Under the pieces are notes generated by a model. The model had not been told where the DNA came from. It saw only the letters and a program-made list of their open reading frames with translations, and ran no database searches. A DNA stretch of 28,529 bases from contig KN887271.1 of the NCBI GenBank assembly GCA_000934455.1, forward strand, positions 21,155 through 49,683, given 5' to 3'. This stretch comes from Apostichopus parvimensis (taxonomy: Eukaryota; Echinodermata; Holothuroidea; Aspidochirotida; Stichopodidae). The position numbers were made by a program, and so were the translations under genes. Every line of letters starts with the position of its first letter. Positions within the stretch are counted from its first letter, which is position 1. Below, piece by piece: positions 10,904 through 21,325 of the stretch.

Positions 10904-11069
10904 GGGGTTAATCAATGGTCTAGCGTGCGTTACTCACAGGATTAATGCACGATTGGGGAATAATGCAAGCGATGCACGAGGGCGGAGCCCGAGTGCATCC
11001 AGCGATAGCATTAACACCCGGAGTGCATTAATCATATGAGTAACGCACGCTAGACCGTTGATTAACCCC
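10904..11069. mobile_element. Foldback element with arms of about 47 bp (MITE-like)
   Basis: The outer arms start with ggggttaatcaa and end with ttgattaacccc. The first 47 bases of each arm match with about three differences, sharing ggtctagcgtgcgttactca and gattaatgcac. A second inner stem, gatgcac...gtgcatc, surrounds the GC-rich centre gagggcggagccc. Such a long near-perfect palindrome, GC-rich inside AT-rich DNA, is typical of a small non-autonomous DNA transposon. No target-site duplication could be fixed. Confidence 0.75.
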
Positions 11070-11258
11070 GTTCATTCATACACTACCATTTGTGTAGGGG
11101 AAAAATCATAAAACAAAACATTTTTGGTTACATATAACCAAAGATTTATTAAAGTGATGCCCCGTAATTTTACCATGCGTTACTCACAGGATTAACCACG
11201 GTCAGCTGACCTGAATGGACCAATAGGATTTAGGAATCTTTACTAAGTATGAATGAAC
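11070..11258. repeat. Segment bounded by 12-bp perfect inverted repeats
   Basis: Starting at the base after the foldback element, gttcattcatac (11070-11081) is matched by gtatgaatgaac (11247-11258). Inside, gcgttactcacaggattaa (near 11177-11195) repeats a piece of the foldback arm at 10927-10945. The two blocks therefore belong together: this may be a larger composite element in which the foldback unit is nested or from which it was copied. Confidence 0.65.
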
Positions 11259-12244
11259 AGTAGTTTTTGTTCAAAGATTATTAGGCTGTTTTTGTATAGA
11301 AAGGGATTGTGTTACCATGTGTACATGTCAGTTCCTTTTAGAAACAAAAATTATAGAAACTTAGGTGATCAAAATTTTACTTTTATTCTGGAAAATACAA
11401 AGTGGTTAATTTTTTACTTTCTGTTTTGAAAGAAAGAATGGATTTTGGGAGATTTATGTCAGTAAAAAGAAGTTTTTTTTTATGGTTAGTGATTGTCATC
11501 ATAAACTAAGTATTGTATAGTGTAGTACATGAAAGTTACCTTTGCATAATAAAAAGTCTCCTGAATGGCAACAACCAAAGATAGGACGAAAAAATGTATA
11601 GCAATAAACGCTTACTCAAAACCCAGTATTCTGTCGTCCAATCAGATGTCAGCATTACAAGTTTGTAGATTGTTAGTATTTTAAAGTGTGTCCTAACATA
11701 AGTCCTAAGCTCAGACATAGACACTGGTAAATACCTCATTTCATTTATCAACGGTTTTTATAATATAAATATTATTACATGTTGGTGCTGTATTTGTTCT
11801 TTTCATTAAATTTTCGGGAAATATTTATCCGTCTTTTATTCCTTTTAAAATTGTTTCATCCATATAGTGGTTTCATTGCAATTGTACAGTAGTAAATAGT
11901 TTGGGACTGTGGGCCCTACATCTTAAAAACATCTTATAAATGCCATGTCTTTATTTTACCTGTGTGTGCTTGTAATTTTATACTTTCATTCCTTTTAACA
12001 TGTTTCTCTAGAAAATATGTCAGGATTATTATATTTAATAATAATAGTAATAAATGGTACTTATTTAAAAAACAAATTAAAAAAATTGTTATTGCCATTC
12101 TCATTTATAGCTCAGCTTGGTTTTGTAATGTGATATTATCATCAACCATGTACTTGAAAATAGAGGCTTTCTTAAATTGCATTATAGGTAAACTATATAT
12201 ACCTAAATGCTGTGTTACTCAATAATCTAATATATAACACTTGG
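11259..12244. other. AT-rich non-coding stretch
   Basis: No gene, RNA or well-defined repeat is recognised. Short open frames on both strands (for example 11962-12225 plus and 11536-11751 minus) are Lys/Ile/Phe-rich, as expected of chance frames in AT-rich DNA. Confidence 0.55.
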
Positions 12245-12860
12245 TTAAAGGCAGTGTTATGGGGAACTCCAGCCACCCCATAAATCACTGGATGGCATAT
12301 TGGTCCTTTCCAGCCCTGTGAAACGTGACAAGCTGCAGTCTCTGAAATCACTCAGAATTCATTTGAGGAATATCTAACAGACACTGTTTGGCAAAGTACC
12401 TGCACATTCCCTAATTCACACACAGCGTGACATATATACGAGCTAAAATTTGGTTTTTAACACTGATAAACTAGCACATCTTGGCAACGAAAGTGTTTCC
12501 CATCGTTCGTTTGGCAATTTTACACACGTCTGGTCGTGAACCAATCAGAAAGCTTCTTTAAGGTATTTTCAGTCCATTCTGTTAAACTGAGTGTAAGGTT
12601 TGAGGGTCAGTAAAATTGTATCCGATTCTCCAAACATGGAATATGTTGCCGTTCTACCTGCGATTCTGCTCGTAACTTTTGAAGATGAGATCTTTTAAAA
12701 CATTTTTTTACAACTAGTACGTAGATTGAGATATATTACAGTGCTTTACAAACTCTCTGGGGATCTATAAACAGTATAGATCACGGGCATTATGACCCAG
12801 AGTCGTTGTTAGCTCTTTAAGGACAGGTATGTTGGGCGCCCTCTGTAGGAACGCTAAAGA
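12245..12860. mobile_element. Possible dispersed repeat (unclassified)
   Basis: This block is distinctly less AT-rich than its flanks. It begins gttaaaggcagtgttatggg and ends near ttgggcgccctctgtagg. From memory, starts like ttaaaggcagtg are common at the ends of abundant echinoderm repeats. The presence of ttaaagg at the left and tctttaaggacag at the right is compatible with an element inserted at TTAA-like sites, but no clear long terminal inverted repeat was found. Boundaries are approximate. Confidence 0.35.
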
Positions 12861-13124
12861 TCTTCAGATCCATCATAGGTAACTTTATACCAATAATGTT
12901 GTATTACTCACTAGTCAATGTAACACTCGTTATTTCGGCAAAAACAAGAGTAATTTTTATATTAAATGCTGTTTTATTCAATCATTCAACAATTTATAAT
13001 CCAAAATCGAGAAAAAAACATGCACCTAGCCGATAAATTCATTTGCATATAATGGCCATGGTTGAAGGTTTGATCATCAAGTTACAAGCTTTATCTTGCC
13101 TAAAGGTTGTAACTATGACAAGAC

Positions 13125-13289
13125 CAGCTTGAGGGATGAGAATTAATCCAGCTTGAGGGATTAGAATTAATCTTGCAAATGAGGGAAAATAATTAATCTA
13201 GCCTGAGGGATAAGAATTAATCAGGTTTGAGGGATAAGAATTAATCTAGTTTGAGGGATTAGAATTAATCCAGTTTGTGAGAATTAATC
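13125..13289. repeat. Minisatellite, seven units of about 24 bp
   Basis: The unit is close to cagcttgagggattagaattaatc, with unit ends at 13148, 13172, 13198, 13222, 13246, 13270 and 13289. The last unit is shortened to 19 bases and the third is 26. Units differ by point changes (ggattag, ggataag, ggatgag), which implies some age. Four TAATCC/GGATTA cores fall inside the array. Confidence 0.93.
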
Positions 13290-13822
13290 GACAGTCTTCA
13301 TATTGTTGATACATTAATACAAAGCTCAAACATTTGAGTGGGATTGTACCTCTGTTTAGCACTGACCAAGGCTTGTGCAGTAACAACTTCACACATAATT
13401 GGATATATCTGTGTAATCTAAATAAGAAACCTTTGTGGCAACAACTGCTTTCAAAACTCTCAATTAGAGAGTTAATGACCATAATTTAATCTAATACAGA
13501 AAGTTTTGTGTCCCAAATATTTACTTAATTATTTGTTCTTCTGTTTTTTTGATTGGTGCACAAATTGAGGCGTTTCTGTAATTTCATCGTTTTCTAATTC
13601 GATTTCAATTGACTAAATTGAAAGATTACATTATCTTTCCTTCAACTACTGACTTCTGTGTGGAAACACCAGCATGTGTCAAAAGTCAGTACTTAAATAA
13701 GGTTTAAATAGTTACACACTGTAAGGTACCATGTTAAAAGTAGGATGGATGCTGAGGGGGCTGCAGCATCTTGCAGCCAGGCTGCATTGAATGTAATCTT
13801 TTGTGCTGAGCTGCAGTTTCAC

Positions 13823-13862
13823 ACAATAGGCATTGTTGATCTGTAGAGATAATACCTATTGT
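13823..13862. repeat. Short hairpin, 12-base stem with one mismatch
   Basis: acaataggcatt (13823-13834) pairs with aatacctattgt (13851-13862) around a 16-base loop. It sits in a slightly GC-richer patch that also has ggctgca...tgcagcc (near 13759-13778). The stem is too short for a normal animal microRNA precursor. Confidence 0.55.
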
Positions 13863-13914
13863 TTGATTCATCCTAGCTTAGCAGGATTTTGCAACTGCTG
13901 TAGCTTTTCATTTT

Positions 13915-14018
13915 GACATGGTGCCATATTGTTTGGTTTTGAAGAACTCTACCGTGCAGGTAAATCTAAAATTTTGTAAAATATAAAGACATGGTGCCAT
14001 ATTGTATGATGTTGAAGA
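13915..14018. repeat. Direct repeat, two 31-bp copies 73 bp apart
   Basis: Copy 1 is 13915-13945 and copy 2 is 13988-14018. Both start gacatggtgccatattgt and end gttttgaaga or tgttgaaga, with three differences. The sequence between and after the copies has diverged or was never duplicated. Confidence 0.85.
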
Positions 14019-16814
14019 TATATTTAAAAAAAATATTTTAAATCCTAAAGACAATACCGTCTACCACCATTGAAAATGTTTTTCTTTTATAAACTGTAAT
14101 TAATACAGATCTGGTATTTTATTATAGAAATTTAGTATAATGAATAATATTCAAATTTAATTTATATTCTTTGGGAATATTAATTTCACTTTTCTGTCAT
14201 AGATCTATCAAATAAATACATATTGTGACACAACCGTGCACTCTCTGTCGAGAAAATCAGAAAAACTAGTTTGCCCTTATTTAAATCTAAGATACTAATT
14301 TTAACTAATATTAACATTTATTTTTTAAAAGAATTTAACTGCCCATTAGAAAGATTTTTTTTCCGCATAAAAACTTTTGTTTCAGTAGTATTATTTGGAT
14401 ATATAATATTGGTACAAAAAGAGCCACAGTGCCTGAATAAGTGTGATGGTTACAAATGGATTGACATACTGTTATGTTTCAGCGTCATATTAATCAATTT
14501 AATTCCTCAGTACTTACAGAAGTGGCCAGATACTATGCAAGTACAATGTTAATAATAACTATGATATGCATACAGTACATGTTCAATGACATGTTACAGA
14601 ATCCACAAACAACATTTGGGTGGTAGAATAAGAATGGTCATTGATGAACAGTGACCGGTTGCTAGGGTGTACACTGTTAAAATGGTTACCAGTTTACTCA
14701 AGACATGGTTGACCAAGTGTGCTGATGTTGTGGGGAGACAGGTAAGCCTGTCGCATGTAGACGTCTGAACCTTGGTATTTATGTGAATATCAAATCTCGA
14801 AACACTTCCGAAGCGGCTTCATGATTAGGGTACTAATGGAGACTTCGAAAGTACATAGTTACCCAAAGGCCGTTTATTATTAAATTAGATAGTGCTACTT
14901 TAGTTGAAACTAATCCCTTCTTGCAAAATATGGATTGCCATGTGTTTCTGTCTGTGATAAAGAGACCAGATTTTATGAAAATTTTTTCAATGTTAAAACT
15001 GTTTGGTTTTTGAGTGTTATTGTTACCTTAAAGTGGGATAAGGGGCTGCAAACAGTGTGATTGAAAGGGGAGGGGGGAAGGCAGGAGGGGACGTGGGGAA
15101 GGGGAACAGATATATCATGTGAATGTGCTGTCTTGTCCAAGATTTTTGATACCTCCACATCAACTAAGAAATAACTTGTAAGAACCTATGGTGAAGGCTG
15201 CTTAGCTTGTTTGTCACATTTGTGATTTAACAAATGGTTCCATCTATCGGGCTCTTGTATAAATTTCCATTAAATCAAACATCGACATTCAGACAGTCCA
15301 TGTTCTGCACACATCATTAGGTGTACTAAGATGTCACAGAATTTACCAATAGCGAGAAGATAAATTAGGGACACTGTGCAGAGTTCACTATGACAATAAT
15401 CACACTGGCCCTCAAAATATGGTAAATAACATCTATGAACAGAAAAGTGTGGACTGTAGATCGGTACTAAGTGGAACATAAATGATAGGGAACAATGTAC
15501 AGTATCATGCCAAAGGGTTTTATTAGTGAAGATTGGTATCCTCGCTATTAAGTTGGAAGGTAATCTCAGGCGTGTGTCAATTAAGTCTATAACCTGCAAG
15601 CAGAGTATAGGAAATTTATTGCTGATATACAATCTTTCAGCTGAAATAAACAGACTGCCTTGAAGTATTAGCTGTGCATTTTATGACAATAACACATCAA
15701 ACAAACGATATATTATTTCCCAACTCATTGCATGAAGGAAATTGAACAATTGTCAAACAACAGATTCCTTCTAGAAGTAACCATTCACAGATTTTTGCAA
15801 AGGCCGGTAAATCTTACGGCTTACCGTATATTCGCCATGATACAACAATAGTGTCCTCTCGGTGAAGGCAAGTACATGCAACATCTTTATATTCTTCCCA
15901 TTTCAATATATAACTGGGAGATCATTTTAACAATTTCTCATGCAGTCCAAAAATTATGTAAACTTACTAAAAGGTCATAATTATACCAGGGCTGCCTACT
16001 TGCATGTCATATTGAGTACAGTATTAAAACCCATTTTCTTTGCTTTTAGCCTACATTATGGGATGCGGAAATTGCACCCGCTTTTCTCTAACAGTGACAT
16101 TTATGGTTACTTTAACTAATTTGGTAAATAACTTTCAGTTACCATCCAAAGAGGTATTATCATGCATTTATTTTATTTTATGAAATATGTTTGTAACACC
16201 TTTATTGCAAATTGTTTTATTTTTCTTCCCAATTTTGTTTTCTCTAACAGCTATACATTCTAACCAGGAAACATGTGTATGATAAAAACCAATTGCTTAT
16301 AAATCTGAATCAAGCAATATGAACTTTGGTAAGATTAGTGCAAACTTTTCTCCCTGTTGAATTGTAAATGGCATGAACTTTGACCCTCTTTACCCTGGCT
16401 TTCCTTCTTCGTTTTTTGATAGCTAATTAACATTTGGTGGAAAAGACCTCTGGTGTCATCTAGACCTCATCCTTCTACTGTCTTCACAAGAGAGCTGTTT
16501 TAATGTTAATCAGTCCTACCTTCTATTTGAGGTCGTGGAAACAAGAAAACATGTTAGAGGACCCTTGTGTCTAGCCATGTGTACCTATATTCCCTGACAC
16601 AATTTTATCTTCTAGTTTTGACTAGCTGTCAGTGCAACTCCCATGGAAACCAGAAAGAATATTTCTTTCAATTCTATTCTTTGATCACTGTGGTTCATAT
16701 TGGATCTACCCTGTAACACTTATCATTAGCTGATACAGTAGCTGTCAGTAAGCACAAGGTCAGTGTTTGAGTTGTATGATCCCTCTTCTTTGGTAGAACT
16801 TTAAAGGTAACTAG
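14019..16814. other. Non-coding stretch
   Basis: No gene is supported. The longest open frame is 120 codons on the minus strand (15270-15632); it is Cys/Leu/Ile-rich with no recognisable fold and no clear splice sites. A G-rich tract lies at 15065-15105. The rest is AT-rich single-copy-looking DNA. Confidence 0.55.
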
Positions 16815-16885
16815 CCCCCCCCCCCTCCCCTACAATGAACACAGCATACGCCCCCCCCCCCCCCCCCCCAATGAACACAGCATAC
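16815..16885. repeat. Duplicated C-homopolymer block
   Basis: A C11 run (16815-16825, then t and C4) and a C19 run (16851-16869) are each followed by the same 16 bases, aatgaacacagcatac (16834-16849 and 16870-16885). This is a short tandem duplication of a poly-C unit with unequal C lengths. The exact C count may not be reliable in an assembly. Confidence 0.9.
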
Positions 16886-18342
16886 AAAATTCTGCAGCAA
16901 ACATGTAGATCTTGAACATGGTGGGTGTGTACTGTATGAACAACATAAAGGAAAACCCACAATGCCGGCTGCATGAAGTGTAATGCTTTCACAGAATACG
17001 GTTTTGGATTGCCTTCAGAAATTTTATTTTATCAATAAAATATACGCCTTAGAGATCCCTGACAGTCTGTGCTAGAAAATCGATGCATCTTTGAAAGGAT
17101 TCAACCATATTGCAGGTGGCTGACAGTCTCTTTTAATAATCTCTAAATTAGTCTCTCCTGTATTCATCGGAGACAAAAGGAAAGTTTGAAAATTTAAATT
17201 CTCCAAACAGGGTGAGAGGGGAGGGGGTATTTGAGAAGGGTATGGTAACTTTTAATGCCTCCTTTCATAATTGAGAAAAGTTTGTAGTTTGAATGTTTTT
17301 TTTCAATGTTTATTTGCTCCTTTGAGATAGTGGCATGTACTAACTTATCCATGGTACAAACAGTATAACACGTATTATTAACTAATACACTACTTACTAC
17401 ATGTGTACCCACCTTCTACACACTGAATTGATTGTCCAAAATGTCACTCTGACATTAAGTCCAATGCTTTTTAAATGAGGTCATTAATGCTTCACCCATT
17501 ATTGGATCAATGTCACCCCTCTTCTTCCAATAAAAAAAAAAAAATTCCCTACCCTTTCTCTCTTCTCATTTTCACCTTGTCATTTACAGTACCTTTAAGT
17601 GTATGTACTGTACATTGTGTAAATTTAGCTGATTTTGACTGCAGCTTGTTCCATTAATTTTTCCCATTTTCTTCCTTGTACTGTTTTTTTTATTAATCTT
17701 AATCATTGACAGGTTTACAGTATTGAGCCATTCGAGATTTACGATATAAAAATTGAAGTAACGACTGTAATAAATTGGAAGCACTGAATTTGCTAGGTAC
17801 TGAAAAAATCACAATATCTTTTGTGTGAACAGAATTGTATACTTGTTATACTAGTTTTACACTGTCCTCCCCCTCATTTATACTACATACATGTAAATAC
17901 TTTTGGCTGCAGGAACATTTACCATTTTACTTTTGCATCGGATGAAGTTATGTAACCATACCAATTTCAACTACTGTTGAAACCACAGTGTAATTTGCAT
18001 GTAGACATTATGACAGACAGTCTCAACCACACCATGCTTTGGGTTCTACTGTACAAAGGGGTAATATAGCTATATGATACAGTTGTTGCAAACCCTAAAA
18101 CCTTAAAATTTATTTCACTTCCCTTACCTGTCTCCACACAAATCATTCACTTTCCTATCTACCTAACAAAGGAAAACATTGGTAACATTCAAGCACAGAG
18201 CTCCCCTTACCCCATCTCACCACCACTGTAAGTGACCAGTGTTGATTACTGGGTTTGGCAAGATTTTCCCTTATACCTTTTGCTCACCTCAAATTGGAAC
18301 AAAGCCCACACTATTCAGCCCTCCTAAGCCAGACATATACAT
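16886..18342. other. Non-coding stretch
   Basis: No gene or clear repeat is seen. There is an A13 run near 17532 and some T-rich tracts. Short open frames here are chance-like. Confidence 0.55.
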
Positions 18343-18447
18343 GTATGCAGTCAATGATAGGCATGGGTCTAGCAGCGAGAGCGATGCTCATTTCAATTTG
18401 AAATTCATCATCGATCGGTTCTCTGCGGTAAAGCTGGTACATCATCC
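18343..18447 (-). other. Possible internal coding exon on the minus strand, unidentified
   Basis: This GC- and CpG-richer island (gcgagagcg, atcgatcgg) stands out in AT-rich surroundings. Minus-strand reading finds a fair acceptor with a branch-like ctaat (ttcctaatacacattccag) just to the right of the island at about 18450-18470, then an open frame including YQLYRREPIDDEFQIEMS and ALAARPMPIID. Possible donors lie near 18340. The opposite strand is also open (SSSESDAHFNLKFIIDRFSA, ending at TGA near 18449), so the coding strand is not settled. I do not recognise either product. Confidence 0.28.
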
Positions 18448-19264
18448 TTGAGAATGTACCGCCTGGAATGTGTATTAGGAAGTTAACTGTTTGGATACTG
18501 AGCAGGTGGTACAGAGTACGCCGAGAGCTCAGAGGAAACTATTTTCTACGTCATCTGCCTCCGTTTTCCTTCCTAGGCAGATAGATGGATCATAATGAGG
18601 TCTGGAATTTGTCAAGTTGTAGATGGTCATGTGTTTAAGTTAGGTTGGTTACTTGCCTATATGACAAAATGTTGAGTACTGTGTACAGTGGGACATTTAT
18701 CAGGCTAACTACTGTACGTAGCTTAAATTACTTACATCCTGGAAAGAACATTGTTGACCATTCTCAATGGACAGTGTTTAGATTTATGGTCGTTACATGG
18801 ACATCAATCATTTGGGAGAAATAGAAGATATTGAAGGGATGGTGGTGGGGGGGGGGGTGCCCCACACACAGTGTAGTTTTGAGTGAAATTGTGAAAGAGC
18901 ATATCAAACAAGTATGTATTGTACCAAAACGTGTGACCAATTTATTAGTAGTAGACATTAATAGCAGTGCTGCACACCACACAGCTTATGGCTGTGGGGG
19001 AGGGGGTGGGGGGAGGAAGGAGGGTCTGACGTCCGGGTTTCATTTGACAACTTTCATAGCTCTTTGCAGTGATGTCATGAATCAGCAAGAGAGCAGGACT
19101 ACCATATTTTATCTGAGGAAAGTAGGGACGACTTGTTTTTGTCCTTGTGAGGGTGTCTTAGTTCAGGGGTTCATTCCCATCCCTCTCCATCAGTGGGGTG
19201 AGCAAAGTCCCACTCATTGAAATAGAAATATACCTTGAACAATCAGAATGCCATTGTTCTTAAA
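18448..19264. other. Non-coding stretch with G homopolymers
   Basis: A G-run near 18845-18857 and a G/A-rich tract at 18994-19024 create a Gly-rich open frame (18831-19220, 129 codons) that has no domain and changes composition sharply between the two tracts. A hairpin, atctgcct...aggcagat, is present near 18558-18588. I do not call a gene. Confidence 0.55.
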
Positions 19265-19468
19265 ATCAGCACAAAACTCCATTGTTCTACCTGAGCCTAA
19301 AGAACTGGTAACATCAGCACACAACTCCATTGTTCTACCCTAGCCAAAAGAACTGGTAACATCAGCACGCAACTCCATTGTTCTACCTTAGCCTAAAGAA
19401 CTGGTACCATCAGCACACAACTCCATTGTTCTACCAAAGAACTGGTAACATCAGCACACAACTCAACC
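19265..19468. repeat. Minisatellite, 48-bp unit, about 4.4 copies
   Basis: Units begin with atcagcac at 19265, 19313, 19361, 19409 and 19450. Each carries acaactccattgttctacc and aaagaactggtaac. The first three are exactly 48 bases; the fourth is 41 because it lacks the ttagcct piece; the fifth is cut short. Units are more than 90% identical. Confidence 0.95.
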
Positions 19469-19763
19469 ATTCATCTGAACATTTATATTCAGTGATGAAG
19501 AATCTTTACATTAGCTTCATAGAGATGAAGGAAACTGAAAAAACAGTTTGCAATTTTTTTGCAAACATGGTCTTGTGTCACTTCATAAGTTTATGATGTA
19601 CATGCATATTTATCACCTAAGTCAATAACATTTCCACTTTTCATTTTGCTTTCTAAAGTGGGGTCAATTACAAGTTTAGGTGTAATAATTACCTAAAGGT
19701 CAGACATAGCACTTGAGTTGATTTGAATCTATTTCAGTGAGAGCAGTGTGTGGCTGTCTTAGG

Positions 19764-19846
19764 TAGAGTTCCTTAATGGAACTCTAGTAGAGTTCTCTAT
19801 AAAGGAACTCTAGTCTTTGGTAGAGTTCCTTTATAAAGGAACTCTA
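19764..19846. repeat. Cluster of three palindromes (tagagttcc...ggaactcta)
   Basis: The palindromes span 19764-19786, 19788-19812 and 19821-19846. The third is a perfect 26-base palindrome whose half is tagagttccttta. The first has a 5-base centre, and the second is imperfect on its left arm. The three are almost adjacent, so both single and composite cruciforms are possible. Confidence 0.92.
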
Positions 19847-20161
19847 GTCTTAGGGTTCTGCATGCTATACAAGGTTGCATACATGTATGAACTTATCTAA
19901 TCCATTACTTGATTTACTTTGCATCCAGGGTAAGGCATGCTTCCTCACCTCATTTTCTTAACTTTCTTTGTTGAAAAAGTTGGATGGTTATGTTTTTTGT
20001 TTTTTTTATTAATTGGAAATGCATGCTCACTGTAGCTCTGTTGTCATTAACTTAATTATGATCGATTTATTCAAATTTATGGTATATCTTCCAGTTTGGA
20101 GAGTTCTAACTGAATTGATTGGCACAGCTTACTGTAACATTCAGCAATGACAAATCTGAGT

Positions 20162-20275
20162 ACTTTATTTTATTTTATTTATATAAACTTTATTTAACTG
20201 AGGGTGACTTGGAAAGCCAAAGCTTATCTTCCCCGAGGCCCTCAGTTACAAAGATAAATAAAAAAGATTTGAAGT
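20162..20275. mobile_element. Hairpin-bearing dispersed repeat, possible retroelement end
   Basis: taactgaggg (20195-20204) pairs perfectly with ccctcagtta (20239-20248), and the outer flanks, ttatttatataaactttatt and agataaataaa, continue the pairing loosely. From memory, similar stems of the form 'gagggtga...ggccctc' inside TTTATTT/AAATAAA flanks occur at the ends of dispersed repeats in marine invertebrate genomes. The element class and limits are not determined. Confidence 0.45.
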
Positions 20276-21110
20276 AAAAATCAAATTAAGACAAAGCAAA
20301 TGAAAGAGTATAAAAAGAGCAGGTAGAAATGCAAACAATTACTATTAATTGAGCTTAGTGGGAAGATAACAAATAATTCAAACAACATTGAGATCAGACT
20401 TAATCAGTACTTGTTCTTTATGTTGAATTTGGTATGTGATTTTGAACTATTTCTGTGAATTATTTTACTTGAAATATATCTTGATCAAAACTAAGTCAAT
20501 AGTTTGATGTATTTAAAACTTAAAAATGTTATACATTTTATGGTGTGTTAACAATTGGAATGGTGTTTGGAATTTGCATTCAGTACTGTAGTTGCCACAG
20601 GGAAAGAAAGCAATCCAATTTCTGATGATTTGCTATGATGGCCTTCCATAAATATATTTAAGGGTAATTTGGTTGACCAACATACAAGAGCATTAGTATA
20701 TACAGTATATTGTGAAGGACCAGTGTTTGGTTTAATCGGTAAAAATAGAAAGCTGAGCTTAAGGGAGCTGAATGGAGAATTTAATATTATGTGTTACATT
20801 TGTTCTTTATTGAAAATGCACATAATATACATTTAATATTTAATTCAAGCACACCCTGTGCAATAATGTACACTAAACATACTAGCATTGATCTGACATT
20901 TTATGGATGTGAATTGTGATGAATCTAGATGGGTATTTAAAGCAATATCTTGCGAGGGATCCAACCTTTTCATTTAAATTCCATAATAATTTACTCCCTA
21001 AGAATGGCAACATTGTTTGATGCTCAATTATTATTTACTGTTGATAACATTAAACTGATCAATATCTTCTGTACTTGCCAATCAAATTCCATTTTTGACA
21101 AAGCTTTTTG
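20276..21110. other. AT-rich non-coding stretch
   Basis: Nothing is recognised. The stretch may include part of the dispersed repeat that starts at about 20162. Confidence 0.5.
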
Positions 21111-21325
21111 TTAAAGCCCTGGCCTGTCCTTATAATTTGATTTTAATATCAGTTTGCCCTTGTCTTCCACAGGTGCAGAAAGTGTTATGTGAAGTCCCAC
21201 TCTACCACCCACTCTTCTCAGGTTTTTAAGAGCATACTTGCATGCGAAGTAAAGAGGAAAAGTTTTGCCTTTGAGGAGAAATTTTGTTTCTAATCCGGAC
21301 TGACTCCTATCCCCTTTCATACTGC
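21111..21325 (-). other. Possible coding exon or transposon fragment, unidentified
   Basis: On the minus strand a very good acceptor (tctgtctacctctctgccag) precedes a 69-codon frame from ATG at 21320 to TAA at 21111. It includes LYFACKYALKNLRRVGGRVG and SAPVEDKGKLILKSNYKDRP. The patch is less AT-rich than its flanks. The plus strand also carries a strong acceptor (cccttgtcttccacag, ending about 21173) with an open frame after it. Both strands therefore look exon-like, and I recognise neither product. A decayed transposon protein is an alternative. Confidence 0.25.

Noticed and set aside
12644..12700. A short open frame ending in EDEIF then stop, resembling the vertebrate LYSMD1 C-terminal tail
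   Set aside because: The residues before it (AILLVTF) do not match the family, there is no good acceptor, an in-frame stop lies shortly upstream, and the block looks like a dispersed repeat. Chance is more likely.
13823..13862. Hairpin considered as a microRNA precursor
   Set aside because: A 12-base stem is too short, and there is no longer stem around it.
15270..15632. 120-codon minus-strand open frame
   Set aside because: No domain, Cys/Leu/Ile-rich composition and no splice support; a frame this long can arise by chance in a window of this size.
18831..19220. 129-codon plus-strand frame rich in Gly
   Set aside because: It is opened by two G homopolymer tracts, and the rest has no domain.
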